A stretch of DNA of 64,000 nucleotides from Opitutaceae bacterium (GCA_028284235.1 JANQSC010000019.1:20206-84205); one strand, 5' to 3'. Counted from the first letter of the stretch, positions 35,200 through 44,365 are shown. The notes: generated by a model not told the origin, from the letters alone. Made by a program: numbers and translations.

Positions 35200-36204
35200 A
35201 TGCCTTATGAACCACAGTTTTCAATCAGGCCGCATCTTCTCTCCCTCGTGGAGGAGATTGCAGCTTTGCGAGAACGTATCGAGGGGGCGAGCGTAGCTTT
35301 GCCGTGGATTCCGGCATTGCAGAAGGACACTCGAACCCGCAATGGCCATGCCTCGACTGCGATTGAAGGAAACCCCCTGACGTTGGAGCAGGTGCGGGCT
35401 TTGGAGGAAGGGCGGGAGCTGCTCGCCTCGGACGAACGTTCTCAGAGAGAGGTTTTGAATTATTTCGCTGGTTTGCGTTACATTGAGAAGAACGCGACAC
35501 GAAAGAAGATCACGCACGAGCATCTTTTCAAACTGCACCGATTGTTGGCTGATTCGGTCATGGACCAGGGGCAGGCCGGAGTCTATCGCTCGATACAGGT
35601 GAAGGTGGGCAAGCACGTTCCTCCGGCTGCAGCCGATGTTTCGCCGTTAATGTTCGAGCTGCTTGAATGGTGGAACACCGATTCGGCTCGGCTTTCGCCA
35701 GTGTTGAGCTCGGCGATACTTCACTACCGTTTCGAGGAAATTCACCCTTTTGCTGATGGCAACGGCCGGACTGGTCGGGCCCTCGCGTTGTGGGATCTGT
35801 ATCGGCGAGGGTTTGATTCGCAACATCTTTTCTCGGTCGACGAATACTACTGGGAAGATAGGCCTGCGTACTACGCGGCGCTTTCCCAAGTTCGTGAAGC
35901 CGGTGAAGACTTGAGCGAGTGGCTGGTGTATTCGGCTCAAGGCCTGAAAGTCACTTTGGAACGCGTCTGGCTGCGCCTTCAGAAGTTCCAAGCTGCCGAC
36001 AGGGCTAGAATCACTCTAACGCCGAGGCAGGAGCGCCTGCTTGGTTTGCTGCGCGATCACGGAAGTCTCAGTCCGGCTGAGATTTGGAAACACCTCGGTG
36101 TATCCCGCCAGGGAGCCATGAACATCATCTCGCCTCTGATCAAAGCGGGATTGATGGAAAAGCGTGGCACGCAAAAAACCGGGCGCTATTTCTTAACCTA
36201 TTGA
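35200..36204 (+). CDS. Fic-domain protein with built-in inhibitory helix and C-terminal winged helix
   Basis: 334 residues. The Fic active site HPFADGNGRTGR is at 182-193, with catalytic His182 and the phosphate-binding GNGR. The motif STAIEG at 52-57 fits the inhibitory pattern (S/T)xxxE(G/N) of class II Fic proteins, in which the Glu blocks ATP binding from within the same chain. Residues about 270-334 form a winged helix (LTPRQERLLGLLRDHGSLSPAEIWKHLGVSRQGAMNII). It should transfer AMP to a protein target when unblocked. No separate antitoxin gene is needed or seen. Start ATG at 35200. Confidence 0.92.
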   Translation: MPYEPQFSIRPHLLSLVEEIAALRERIEGASVALPWIPALQKDTRTRNGHASTAIEGNPLTLEQVRALEEGRELLASDERSQREVLNYFAGLRYIEKNATRKKITHEHLFKLHRLLADSVMDQGQAGVYRSIQVKVGKHVPPAAADVSPLMFELLEWWNTDSARLSPVLSSAILHYRFEEIHPFADGNGRTGRALALWDLYRRGFDSQHLFSVDEYYWEDRPAYYAALSQVREAGEDLSEWLVYSAQGLKVTLERVWLRLQKFQAADRARITLTPRQERLLGLLRDHGSLSPAEIWKHLGVSRQGAMNIISPLIKAGLMEKRGTQKTGRYFLTY

Positions 36205-36224
36205 AATTGATTCCGTACGCGTTT

Positions 36225-36450
36225 CTCTTGATTCGATCTGTGATAATCTGCGTTATCTGCCACCGACTACGTCGGGGTCTTTGATGGGCAGTTCTTGTTC
36301 TCTATCTTCGTGCTCTCTGTGTCCTTCGTGGGAGATTGAAGAGTGAGGAGTGAATGGTGAATTTGGTTTGGTTGATCATCATGTTGCCGATCTCCCTCAG
36401 GGAGAGACGTATCCTGTGAGCGAAGCATGAGCGCATCCTGTTCCAATTTT
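36225..36450. repeat. Long repeat (CTGTGATAATCTGCGTTATC...) and GATCATCATG unit
   Basis: A unit of about 110 nt runs from CTGTGATAATCTGCGTTATC to GTGTCCTTCGTGGG. It is closely repeated at 40310-40415 and 43055-43155 and in part at 47455. The GATCATCATGTTGCCGAT unit follows at about 36375-36440. Confidence 0.7.
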
Positions 36451-36466
36451 GAGCGCGTGAAGCGCT

Positions 36467-37147
36467 TCAATAGCCGTACTTGTCGAGGGCTTTTTGAAAT
36501 CGTTCTTTGGCGTTGTCGAAGATCGGTTGGCCGTGGGCGAAGATTAGAGTATTGAATTCTAGGGTACGCAGGTGATTGATGCTTGCTTGGAAGGCGGCTT
36601 TATCGCGGATCAGCATTCGGAATACGCGGCTCATTCCAGGGTACTTTTTTATTCCCGCAGTTGCCCGTATGAACCATCGGGTCCAGGCGTTGGAGTTGGC
36701 GAAATTGAAGAATAGGTCGGCGACGACGAGGATTCCGTTCCGATGGTCGTAGAAGTCGACTTCGTTGACTTTCGGCATTCCGCGAATCGGGATCATCTCG
36801 ATCGCGTCTCCCAGTGTCGGGGCTAGGTCGGCGATGGGTTTGAGGCGGTCGTCTTCGATGGGAAACCGGTCGGGAACGTAGAAATGAGCGTCGGGTGCAG
36901 CTTGCAGGACCTTCTTGGTGAAGGTGTCGTGAAAGCAAGTCGCATCCACGAAATGGATATGCTCGCCGAGACTGTTGAAGAAGCGATAGTCTTCATCGGA
37001 GAAGGGGCCCGTCGAGTGAACCACGACATTGCCTTCGTCCAGATCGAAAACCGTCACGGTTCGATTGAAGTCCGCTCCTATTAGCTTGAGTGGAAACTGC
37101 TTGAGCCAAGTCCGTTCGCCTATCCTTCGCCAACCTTCCTGTTGCAT
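36467..37147 (-). CDS. DUF4336-like protein (metallo-beta-lactamase-like fold)
   Basis: 226 residues. The pattern GNVVVHSTGPFSDED, HIHFVDATCFHDTF, GILVVADLFFNF and FNTLIFAHGQPIFDN follows the strand/turn order of metallo-beta-lactamase folds as in DUF4336. The canonical HxHxDH is not intact, so metal binding or activity is uncertain. No signal peptide. It is convergent with the Fic gene. Function unknown. Confidence 0.65.
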   Translation of the reverse strand: MQQEGWRRIGERTWLKQFPLKLIGADFNRTVTVFDLDEGNVVVHSTGPFSDEDYRFFNSLGEHIHFVDATCFHDTFTKKVLQAAPDAHFYVPDRFPIEDDRLKPIADLAPTLGDAIEMIPIRGMPKVNEVDFYDHRNGILVVADLFFNFANSNAWTRWFIRATAGIKKYPGMSRVFRMLIRDKAAFQASINHLRTLEFNTLIFAHGQPIFDNAKERFQKALDKYGY

Positions 37148-37199
37148 TGGGCAATTGATAGAGAGGGAGGAGAATTGTTCAAGTCTCCGAACGGAGCTT

Positions 37200-37465
37200 G
37201 AAAGGAGTGAATGGTGAAGAGTGAGGAGTGAAAGGGATCTATCTTGGTGGGCTCGATTTGAGCTTTCTTAGATTTGATGAATTCGTATGATTCGTAGGCT
37301 GTTGAGTAGTGAATGGTGATCCGTCTTCGCTCTTTGAGCTACGCCGAGACATGTCCGGCTTCTTATAGATACGCCGCGACATGGGAGTGAAATTGAATGG
37401 GTTGATCATCATGCTACCGACGAAGTCGGTATCCTGCGAGCGAAGGATGAGCGAATCCTGTTCCT
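37200..37465. repeat. Repeat mosaic upstream of the ADOP permease gene
   Basis: GAATGGTGA units (37203, 37310), a CCGTCTTCGCTCTTTGAGCT unit (37322) and a GATCATCATGCTACCGACGA unit (37402) in a row. A possible operator AAAGAT-N9-ATCTTT lies at 37513-37533, before the permease gene. Confidence 0.55.
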
Positions 37466-37585
37466 CAAATTCCTTTTTTGGTTCTTTCAGTGTCTCTATT
37501 ATTCGGTTGATCAAAGATATACCTTGGATCTTTTTAAAAAGGGTGTAGTGTCGAATGTCTACCTATCTGCATCTGGATCTGCCCT

Positions 37586-40030
37586 ATGAAGACCACGCTT
37601 TACCAAGTTTTCCGCCAACTCCGCCAGAACAAGGGTTTTACCGCGATCACGTTGATCACGCTCGCCTTGTGTATTGGAGCAACTACCGCGATTTTCTCCA
37701 CGGTTTACTCGCTCATGCTGAAGCCGCTTCCGTTCGACGAGCCGGAACGGCTGGTGGAACTCTATACGTCGGCGTCGAAGGCGGGCTTGGACCGGATGCC
37801 GGCGAACTTGGTTTTCTACAACGACTACTCCGAGAATGCGGAGTCCTACGAGTCGCTTGGCCTGTGGCGGCCGTTTCAAGCCATTATTGGAGAGGACGGC
37901 GCGCCCGATCGCGTTCAGGGGGCGCGAATGACCGCGGAGGTTTTCTCTTTGTTGCGGGTACGGCCGTTGATCGGCAGTTTCTTTACGGAAGAAAACCACA
38001 CGCCCGGAAACGAGCGGGTCGTGGTGCTGACGCAGTCGTTTTGGCAGTCGCGTTTCGCCGAGCGTCCCGAGGTCTTGGAAGAGAGTCTTCGCATCGACGG
38101 GCAATCGTATCGGATAATCGGCGTCGCCCCGCGTATGATGGAGGCGTTCGACGCGCGGGTAAAGTACCTGGTCCCGATCGCGTGGGCCCCGGACTCGGTG
38201 AATCCAAATTCTCGTTACGGCGTGGGTATCCAGCTTTTCGGGCGACTGAAACCCGGCGCGACCATCGGTCGGGCGGATGCGGAGGCAAAGGTCCTCGAAG
38301 AGCGATACGTTGATAGTTCACCACCGCAGGTACGCGCGTTTGCGGAACGCTCCGGCATGACTATGAATGTCGGTGGTGTGCAGGAGCAGCGCGTCGAACC
38401 GGTTCGAAACACTTTGTTTTTGCTGCAGGGAGGCGTGGCCTTCGTCCTCCTCATCGGATGCGTCAATGTGAGCAATCTTCTGCTTGCCCGCTCCAATGCT
38501 CGTCAATCCGAACTGGCGATCCGAACCGTTCTCGGAGCGAAGAAAATCGCCGTTGCTCGCCAGCTGATTCTCGAGAGCCTGACGCTCACTACCCTCGGGG
38601 CGGTCCTAGGATTGGCTTTGGCCTGGGGGATATTGAAAGTGACCAACCTCTTCCTGGTAAACATGCTGCCCCAGGCCCTGCCCGCGACGCTCGATTTGCG
38701 GGTGCTCGGCTTTGCCGCGTTGCTGACCGTTGTCATCGGCGTATTGATCGGATCGATACCGGTGCTGCATATTTGGCGAACGAATCTGAACGAGATCATC
38801 CAGCGTAGTTCGCGCTCCGCGTCCTCGGGCGCCGGCATTCGCGCTCTGAGCAGCGTGCTCGTGGTCGCCCAGGTCGCTGTGGCGCTGGTGCTGCTTACGG
38901 GAGCCGGCTTGCTCGTTCACAGCTTCGCCAAGGCCTTGGATGTGGATGCTGGGTTAGAGGCGGAGGGGGTCGCGCTCGGGCGTGTCGCCTTGCCGCGTAC
39001 GCACCGATCGGACAACGATGCGGCGAGGCAGATTCGCGAGCGGATCGTGCAGGGCCTGGAGGAAATCCCCGGAGTTTCGTCGGTCGCTCTGAGTTTCGCG
39101 ATTCCGTTTCAAGGAGGGTTGCCGATCAATGCCTTCACTCTCGAAGAGGACACGCTGCCGCCGGGCTCGCCTCAGCCGGGAGCGTTCCGGGTACAAGTCA
39201 CCCCGGATTACTTGAACACCATGGGCCTCACGCTTCTCGAAGGGCGCTTTTTCGAGGAGGCGGACACGGTCGCGGACGCGCCCCAGCGGTTTGTGGTCGA
39301 CGAGAGCTTCGCCCGAAAATTCTTCGCGGGCCGATCGGCGATCAATGGGCGATTCACCTTCGGGGGCCGCCCTGAAAACCCGGAAGACTGGCCAACGATT
39401 ATCGGGGTCGTGCGCGACGTGCCGCACGGCGGCGTGGAAGAACAGTCCGGAAATCCATTCGTCTACCAAGTGATTAGAGGGGGTCGCCCGGGCGGCTTTA
39501 CGCTTTTCCTGAAGTCCGAACGGAACGCGAGCGCTGTCGTTGAGGCCATGCGGGAGACGCTGCAGCGCATCGATCCTAGTATTGTTTTATTTGATACAGG
39601 CCCGCTTACCGGGGCCATTGGAGCGTCGTTCGACAATCGCCGGGCGGTTATGCTCCTGCTTCTCTCCTTCGCCGGCCTTGCTCTGTTTTTGTCGGCCCTC
39701 GGGATCTATGGGGTGCTGTCCTACGACGTCTCTCAACGCGTGCGGGAGATCGGCATCCGCGGAGCGATCGGGGCCACTCATTCGCAGATCGTCAACCTGG
39801 TGATCAAGCAAGGGCTGTGGAAAGCGGGCGTCGGTCTGGTTGCCGGTCTCGTCGGGGCGATTTTGCTGAGCCGCTATATGACGAGTCTTTTGTTCGAGGT
39901 GACGCCTACCGATCCGACTGTCTACGCCGCTGTATCCTTATTGCTCTTACTCGTGGCCATACTTGCCAGCTATGTCCCCGCTCATCGAGCCGCCAAGATC
40001 GAACCGATGGTGGCGTTGCGTATCGATTGA
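37586..40030 (+). CDS. MacB-like orphan permease (ADOP type)
   Basis: 814 residues: an N-terminal TM helix (FTAITLITLALCIGATTAIFS), a MacB periplasmic core domain, three TM helices, a second helix and core domain, then three C-terminal TM helices ending VPAHRAAKIEPMVALR. This duplicated layout (two MacB_PCD plus two FtsX units) is that of the acidobacterial-type duplicated orphan permeases. There is no ATPase gene next to it, as is usual for them. The substrate is unknown; export of antibiotics, lipids or peptides is possible. Start ATG 37586. Confidence 0.9.
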   Translation: MKTTLYQVFRQLRQNKGFTAITLITLALCIGATTAIFSTVYSLMLKPLPFDEPERLVELYTSASKAGLDRMPANLVFYNDYSENAESYESLGLWRPFQAIIGEDGAPDRVQGARMTAEVFSLLRVRPLIGSFFTEENHTPGNERVVVLTQSFWQSRFAERPEVLEESLRIDGQSYRIIGVAPRMMEAFDARVKYLVPIAWAPDSVNPNSRYGVGIQLFGRLKPGATIGRADAEAKVLEERYVDSSPPQVRAFAERSGMTMNVGGVQEQRVEPVRNTLFLLQGGVAFVLLIGCVNVSNLLLARSNARQSELAIRTVLGAKKIAVARQLILESLTLTTLGAVLGLALAWGILKVTNLFLVNMLPQALPATLDLRVLGFAALLTVVIGVLIGSIPVLHIWRTNLNEIIQRSSRSASSGAGIRALSSVLVVAQVAVALVLLTGAGLLVHSFAKALDVDAGLEAEGVALGRVALPRTHRSDNDAARQIRERIVQGLEEIPGVSSVALSFAIPFQGGLPINAFTLEEDTLPPGSPQPGAFRVQVTPDYLNTMGLTLLEGRFFEEADTVADAPQRFVVDESFARKFFAGRSAINGRFTFGGRPENPEDWPTIIGVVRDVPHGGVEEQSGNPFVYQVIRGGRPGGFTLFLKSERNASAVVEAMRETLQRIDPSIVLFDTGPLTGAIGASFDNRRAVMLLLLSFAGLALFLSALGIYGVLSYDVSQRVREIGIRGAIGATHSQIVNLVIKQGLWKAGVGLVAGLVGAILLSRYMTSLLFEVTPTDPTVYAAVSLLLLLVAILASYVPAHRAAKIEPMVALRID

Positions 40031-40069
40031 GAGCCGTTTGAAGAGGTAGTTGGGTTCTATCTATTTTTA

Positions 40070-40415
40070 TTTAACAGGATGCGCTGCGCTCATTTGATCC
40101 CCGACGATGTCGGGGAACTTGATTTGATTCTAGCGGATAGATCCAACCTGCGAGGCCGGTTTGCCAAGATGCTCGCTAAGCGTGGGCAATGATCGGGATC
40201 CTTGCCTCCGCATCGCGAGTATCTTTGCATTTCGCGCTTACGCGAATTGGATCCATCGAAGTTGAACAATACTCTATTCGAGCAATTCGTGTGATTCGTG
40301 GGGAGGAGCTCTATCTGTGATAATCTGCGTTATCTGCCACCGACTACGTCGGGGTCTTTGACGGGCGGTTCTTGTTCTCTATCTTCGTGGCCTCTGTGCC
40401 CTTCGTGGGCAGGTG
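40070..40415. repeat. Repeat mosaic between the permease and enolase-superfamily genes
   Basis: AACAGGATGCGCTGCGC...CCCCGACGATGTCGGGG (40075-40130), a TTCTAGCGGATAGATC unit (as at 41815), and the ~110-nt CTGTGATAATCTGCGTTATC unit (40310-40415). No gene is supported. Confidence 0.65.
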
Positions 40416-40422
40416 TTCGCTT

Positions 40423-41667
40423 TTACTCTACGACTGTGGCGCCTTTGAGGATTTCTTTTGTATCTACGATTCCGACACCGGGGCCTTCGGGGACGATTAG
40501 GGATCCGTCTTCGATGCGTAGCGGGGGATCGAACCAGTCGGCGTAGCGTTCGATGTTTCGCTTGTACTCTTGCCAGTCGCCGATATCGGGTGTCCGCGAG
40601 GCGAAGTGGAGCATGTAGATAAATCCGAATCCGCCCGATATGTGCACCGTCGTTGGCATGTTTAGCAATTCGGCCATGCGGGAGACGCGGATCGAGCGAA
40701 TGAGGCCTCCGTAGTACTGCACGTCGGGCTGGACGATGTCGACCGCCCGGTTCTCGATCGCCCACTTGAAGCGCCACTGGCTGAATTCCTGTTCGCCGCC
40801 GGCGACGGGGATGGTCAACGTATCCGTCACTTGGCGCGTGTCTTCCAAGTGGTCGAAGGGGCAGGGCTCTTCGAAGTAGACGGCCCCGATGTCTTCCAGC
40901 ATGCGTCCCACTTCGATGGCTTGCGGCGGATCGTAGGAGCTGTTCGAGTCGGCGTGGATCGCCATTTCGTCGCCGAGCTCCTTGCGCGAAAGCTCGATCA
41001 GTTTCGGCGTCCGGCCGGGCAGGGCGTCCTCGTTTCGGCTCATGCGGCCGCCGACGCGGTATTTGATCGCTTTGGCGCCGGTTTCTTCGATCAGGCCCTT
41101 GAGATAGTCGATTTCCTCTTCGGGGGTCGTGTCGCGCCGACCGCTCGCGACGTAGAAGGGGACTTTCTTGCGAATCACGCCGCCGAGCAGATCGCCGATA
41201 GACTTGCCCGCGACGCGCCCGAGAAGATCGAGAATCGCGAATTCGATCCACGCCACCGAACTCCAGAACGCGAGGCCTTGCAGCTTGTAGTTGCTTCCCC
41301 AGCGATAGAGGCCCCACAGGTGATCCTCGAGTTGCCGCGCGTCTTTTCCGATAAAGTACGGCGCGACCCGTTGCTGGAAGATCGGGGCCACGTATTTGGC
41401 GCGGTTGTTGTCGAGCGAAACGCCTTCTACTCCATCTTTCGAGCGAACACGGATGTAGTACTGGTTCTCTTTTAGAAGGAGATCGACGGACTCGATGATC
41501 ACCGGATCGTTCAAGCCTGCTAGTTCGAGAACGGGTCGGGCGGCGGCTTGGTCCAAGGCCTGTGAGACGTCTTGTGGGGCTTGTCCGAGCAGGGTTGCGG
41601 GGCTAGTGGCGGCCAGGGCGCCGAGTCCGGCGGTCCTGCCGATAAAATCGCGACGGGTAAATGACAT
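40423..41667 (-). CDS. Enolase-superfamily enzyme (mandelate racemase/muconate cycloisomerase type) with Tat signal
   Basis: 414 residues. The N-terminus MSFTRRDFIGRTAGLGALAA is a twin-arginine signal, so the folded enzyme is exported. The N-terminal capping domain is followed by the barrel with the metal ligands visible in order: AIHADSNSSYD (Asp), YFEEPCPFD (Glu) and GGEQEF (Glu). The base motif KYR (AIKYRVGG) and a late HISGGFG follow the family order. It probably abstracts a proton next to a carboxylate of an acid sugar or similar. The exact substrate is not readable. Export is less common for this family. Confidence 0.87.
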   Translation of the reverse strand: MSFTRRDFIGRTAGLGALAATSPATLLGQAPQDVSQALDQAAARPVLELAGLNDPVIIESVDLLLKENQYYIRVRSKDGVEGVSLDNNRAKYVAPIFQQRVAPYFIGKDARQLEDHLWGLYRWGSNYKLQGLAFWSSVAWIEFAILDLLGRVAGKSIGDLLGGVIRKKVPFYVASGRRDTTPEEEIDYLKGLIEETGAKAIKYRVGGRMSRNEDALPGRTPKLIELSRKELGDEMAIHADSNSSYDPPQAIEVGRMLEDIGAVYFEEPCPFDHLEDTRQVTDTLTIPVAGGEQEFSQWRFKWAIENRAVDIVQPDVQYYGGLIRSIRVSRMAELLNMPTTVHISGGFGFIYMLHFASRTPDIGDWQEYKRNIERYADWFDPPLRIEDGSLIVPEGPGVGIVDTKEILKGATVVE

Positions 41668-41734
41668 TTCTACAGGATACGCGAAGGCGGGTAAGAGGCA
41701 AGGCTCGAGCGAAGCTCGATAGGCTCCGCCTGTT

Positions 41735-41950
41735 TTTTGTTTAACAGGATGCGCTCTCCCGCTGAGCGGGATCGCTTACAGGATTCCCGATGAAATCGGG
41801 AAACAGGATGGAGTTCTAGCGGATAGATCTGTGTTTTCTTGTATTCGAGCCCTTCGTGAGATTCGTGGGAAAACTAGATTTGGTTGATCATCATGCTACC
41901 GACGAAGTCGGTATCCTGCGAGCGAGGTACGAGCGCATCCTGTTAAAAAT
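41735..41950. repeat. Repeat mosaic upstream of the enolase-superfamily gene
   Basis: AACAGGATGCGCTCTCCCGC...CCCGATGAAATCGGG (41741-41805), TTCTAGCGGATAGATC (41815) and GATCATCATGCTACCGACGA (41885-41945). Confidence 0.65.
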
Positions 41951-41967
41951 AAAAACTCAGGTTCGAC

Positions 41968-42318
41968 TCAGTCTTCCGTATCTGCGTTCAGGGCGGAACT
42001 GTGTTCGTCTTGGAGTTCGCGGAGTTGGTCGATGACGTTGGCGAGCTTCTTGCCGCTTTCGGTTAGGCTGTATTCAACATGTGGAACATTTCCTTCGAAC
42101 TCTTGGCGAGTGATCAGCTTGTAGTCGAGCAGGCGGCGGAGGCGCTCGTTGAGCACTTTGGTTGAAATGCCGGGGATGTAGCGTTCGAGCTTTCCGGGGC
42201 GGCTGACGCCTTGGTAGATGGCGCTCACGACTGACGCGGACCACTTGCAGCCCACGACGTCTTCGAGACTCCGGTAGGCGCGTCTCTCGTCGAGCGTCAG
42301 GAATTTTTTCTCAGCCAT
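41968..42318 (-). CDS. HxlR-family transcriptional regulator
   Basis: 116 residues with the HxlR winged helix: VGCKWSASVVSAIYQG, PGISTKVLNERLRRLLDYKLI and PHVEYSLTESGKKL match the family order. Family members often respond to oxidants or aldehydes. A Cys (VGCKW) lies at the start of the wing. It is divergent from a small thioredoxin-like gene with a 172-bp shared region, so that gene is its likely target. The shared region holds GCGGG-ATCG-CCCGC at about 42447. Confidence 0.88.
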   Translation of the reverse strand: MAEKKFLTLDERRAYRSLEDVVGCKWSASVVSAIYQGVSRPGKLERYIPGISTKVLNERLRRLLDYKLITRQEFEGNVPHVEYSLTESGKKLANVIDQLRELQDEHSSALNADTED

Positions 42319-42489
42319 AGGTTTCAGCGGTTCAGACTAGCAGAAACTGGGGGCCTGTCTAGTGGGAACAAAATGGTAAGCGCTCACCGTTTCGAGCCCT
42401 CTGGCGCTTTTTCCGAAGCGTGTTAGTCTGGAAAGCGTCAACCGCGGGATCGCCCGCTTAACTAAAATAAAAACGAAAGAGATAATATT

Positions 42490-42726
42490 ATGAAAACGAA
42501 CGCTACCTTTTATCATGCCGGCTGCCCAGTCTGCGTCAGCGCGGAGCAATCCATCACTTCGGTCCTGGACCGGGAAAAGGTCGACCTCGAGGTCGTCCAT
42601 CTCGGCGATCAGCCGGGACGCGTGGGCGAAGCTGAGGATGCCGGCGTGGAGTCGGTTCCCGCGCTCGTCCTGGGCGGGGAGACTTTGCACCTCAACTTCG
42701 GAGCAGCCCTGGCTGATTTGAAGTAG
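42490..42726 (+). CDS. Small thioredoxin-like protein with CPVC motif
   Basis: 78 residues: MKTNATFYHAGCPVCVSAEQSI, a glutaredoxin/thioredoxin-type CxxC at 12-15, then ESVPALVLGG with the cis-Pro typical of the fold. It should act as a thiol-disulfide carrier in the cytoplasm. The divergent HxlR gene is a likely thiol- or stress-responsive regulator of it. The stop codon runs directly into a repeat (GTCGAGCGGAGCTCGAAAG). Confidence 0.8.
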   Translation: MKTNATFYHAGCPVCVSAEQSITSVLDREKVDLEVVHLGDQPGRVGEAEDAGVESVPALVLGGETLHLNFGAALADLK

Positions 42727-43160
42727 TCGAGCGGAGCTCGAAAGAGTGAATGGTGATCCGTCTTCGCCCGAAGGGCTACGCCGCGACATGAGAGTGAAGG
42801 GGTTTAGCAGGTGGAGCTCGATGGGCTCTGCCTGTTTTTTGTTTAACCACCGACAAGCCACCGACCCTGTCGGGGTCCATGATCGGGGCCTTCTATCGGA
42901 AGGCAGGATGTGATTTGGCTGAATAAACGCGCCGGGACGTCGCGTTCCACCTTTGTAAGAAGTGGGTGGAACCCGACGTCCCGGCGGGTTTAAGTTGATC
43001 CATCGAATTCGAATACTATCTTCGAGAAATTCGTGTGATTCGTGGGCAGGAATTCTATCTGTGACAATCTGCCTTATCTGCCTCCGACTTTGTCGGGGCC
43101 TTTGACGGTCGGTTCTTTTCTCTATCTTCGTGATCTTTGTGTCCTTCGTGGGCGAATCCT
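42727..43160. repeat. Repeat mosaic before the PadR gene
   Basis: In order: GAATGGTGATCCGTCTTCGC...GGCTACGCCGCGACA; ACCGACAAGCCACCGACC with TTCTATCGGAAGGCAGG; the paired GCGCCGGGACGTCGCG / CCCGACGTCCCGGCGGG unit (42926-42992); and the ~110-nt CTGTGACAATCTGCCTTATC unit (43060-43155). Four families side by side and no gene. Confidence 0.7.
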
Positions 43161-43169
43161 CGTTTTGAG

Positions 43170-43198
43170 TTGACATATATCCGTAGCGGATATATCGG
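43170..43198 (+). promoter_or_regulatory. Promoter with perfect palindromic operator for the PadR gene
   Basis: TTGACA at 43170-43175 is followed by a perfect inverted repeat ATATATCCG-TAG-CGGATATAT (43175-43195), which sits where -35 to -10 spacing would fall; TATATC at 43191-43196 is a weak -10. This is the usual site for PadR self-repression. Confidence 0.65.
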
Positions 43199-43216
43199 TC
43201 CTGTATTGATTTTAGT

Positions 43217-43555
43217 ATGAGCAATCATTCACCCCTCACTCCGGCCGTGTTGCACATCCTCCTGGCGCTCGCTACTGAGGACCGTCACGGCTATGGGATC
43301 ATGAAGCAGGTGAAGGCTGATTCGCAGGAGAAGGTGAAGATGGGGCCGGGGACGCTTTATGGCTCTATCGGCCGCATGATCAAGGCGGGTTTGATCGAGG
43401 AGAGCGACCGCAAGGTGGATCCCGAAATGGACGACGAGCGCCGCGTCTACTACGCAATCACCGCCCTGGGCCGGGACGCCCTGGCGGGTGAGCTTCAACG
43501 CTACCGGGAGGTCGTCGCGGTCGCGAACGGAAGAAAACTGTCACCGAGTGTCTAG
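43217..43555 (+). CDS. PadR-family transcriptional regulator
   Basis: 112 residues: VLHILLALATEDRHGYGIMKQV, MGPGTLYGSIGRMIKAGLI and ERRVYYAITALGRDAL, the full PadR winged-helix pattern. It is transcribed from a promoter holding a perfect palindrome, so self-repression is likely. It overlaps nothing but is followed after 4 bp by a membrane-protein gene, a pairing often seen with ADOP-type permeases; here the permease is 3 kb away and on the same strand. Confidence 0.9.
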   Translation: MSNHSPLTPAVLHILLALATEDRHGYGIMKQVKADSQEKVKMGPGTLYGSIGRMIKAGLIEESDRKVDPEMDDERRVYYAITALGRDALAGELQRYREVVAVANGRKLSPSV

Positions 43556-43559
43556 GCGC

Positions 43560-44348
43560 ATGAAACGCTCTCTGCAGTTCTACAAGAACGCATACAGACG
43601 AATCCTCCGACTGTATCCGAGCCCGTTTCGCGAGCGGTTCGCGGAGCCGATGCTCCAGACGTTCAGCGATCTGTTGCGGGAGCGGACGGAAGCGGGGAGG
43701 GGCGTTTTCGTATTCGCGCTTGGCTTGTTCATTGAGACTTTTGGGGGAATTTTGAGGGAAAACGTATCAGATATGAAAATACAAAAAGAGAGTATCGTTC
43801 GCATCGCTGTCGGCACTGGACTGGTCCTGCTGCTGCCGCTTGTCGCGATGCAATTCACAAATGAAGTGGCGTGGGGCGCTGGGGATTTCATTGTCGCGGG
43901 CGTCCTGCTTTTCGGAGCGGGTTTGGGCTACAACGTTGTAGCGAGAAAGTTTTCAATTGTCGCGTACCGAAGGGCGGTCGCGTTGACGATTGCCACGGCG
44001 CTCCTCTTGGTTTGGGTGAACCTGGCGGTCGGAATTATCGGGAACGAAGCGAATTTGGCGAACCTGATGTTTGGCGGCGTGCTCGCCATCGGATTGGTGG
44101 GCGGGCTCTTGGCGCGTTTTCAGCCTCGTGGGATGACGTGGGCGTTGGTCGCGATGGCCGTCGCTCAACTATCGGTTTCCGCAATCACCCACGTCTTGGG
44201 CTGGGGAGCGACCTTCGCGGTGAACGGCTTCTTCGCGGCGCTCTGGATTGTATCCGCATTGCTGTTTCACAGCGCGAGCCGCGGGGATAGTGAGTCGTTT
44301 AATGATCATGCTACCGACCACGTCGGGGACGGGGGAGGTATCCTGTGA
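43560..44348 (+). CDS. PadR-linked membrane protein with permease-prefix-like N-terminus
   Basis: 262 residues from ATG 43560; a longer frame starting inside the PadR gene is rejected. The N-terminal AYRRILRLYPSPFRERFAEPMLQTFSDLL is the motif seen at the start of PadR-associated membrane proteins and ADOP permeases. Six or so TM helices follow. The last 15 codons (NDHATDHVGDGGGIL) and the stop lie inside a GATCATGCTACCGACCACGT repeat, so the natural C-terminus has been replaced or extended. Confidence 0.75.
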   Translation: MKRSLQFYKNAYRRILRLYPSPFRERFAEPMLQTFSDLLRERTEAGRGVFVFALGLFIETFGGILRENVSDMKIQKESIVRIAVGTGLVLLLPLVAMQFTNEVAWGAGDFIVAGVLLFGAGLGYNVVARKFSIVAYRRAVALTIATALLLVWVNLAVGIIGNEANLANLMFGGVLAIGLVGGLLARFQPRGMTWALVAMAVAQLSVSAITHVLGWGATFAVNGFFAALWIVSALLFHSASRGDSESFNDHATDHVGDGGGIL

Positions 44349-44365
44349 GCGAAGGATGAGCGCAT
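44300..44365. repeat. GATCATGCTACCGACCACGTCGG-type repeat overlapping a gene end
   Basis: The same unit as at 34265, 37402 and 41885, here supplying the end of the membrane-protein gene. It is followed by GTGAATAGTGAGTGGTGAAG units at 44421-44445. Confidence 0.65.

Noticed and set aside
37555..38313. 252-codon plus-strand open frame overlapping the start of the permease gene
   Set aside because: The overlapping permease frame has a full, recognisable family pattern; this one becomes Arg/Gly-rich and has no motif.
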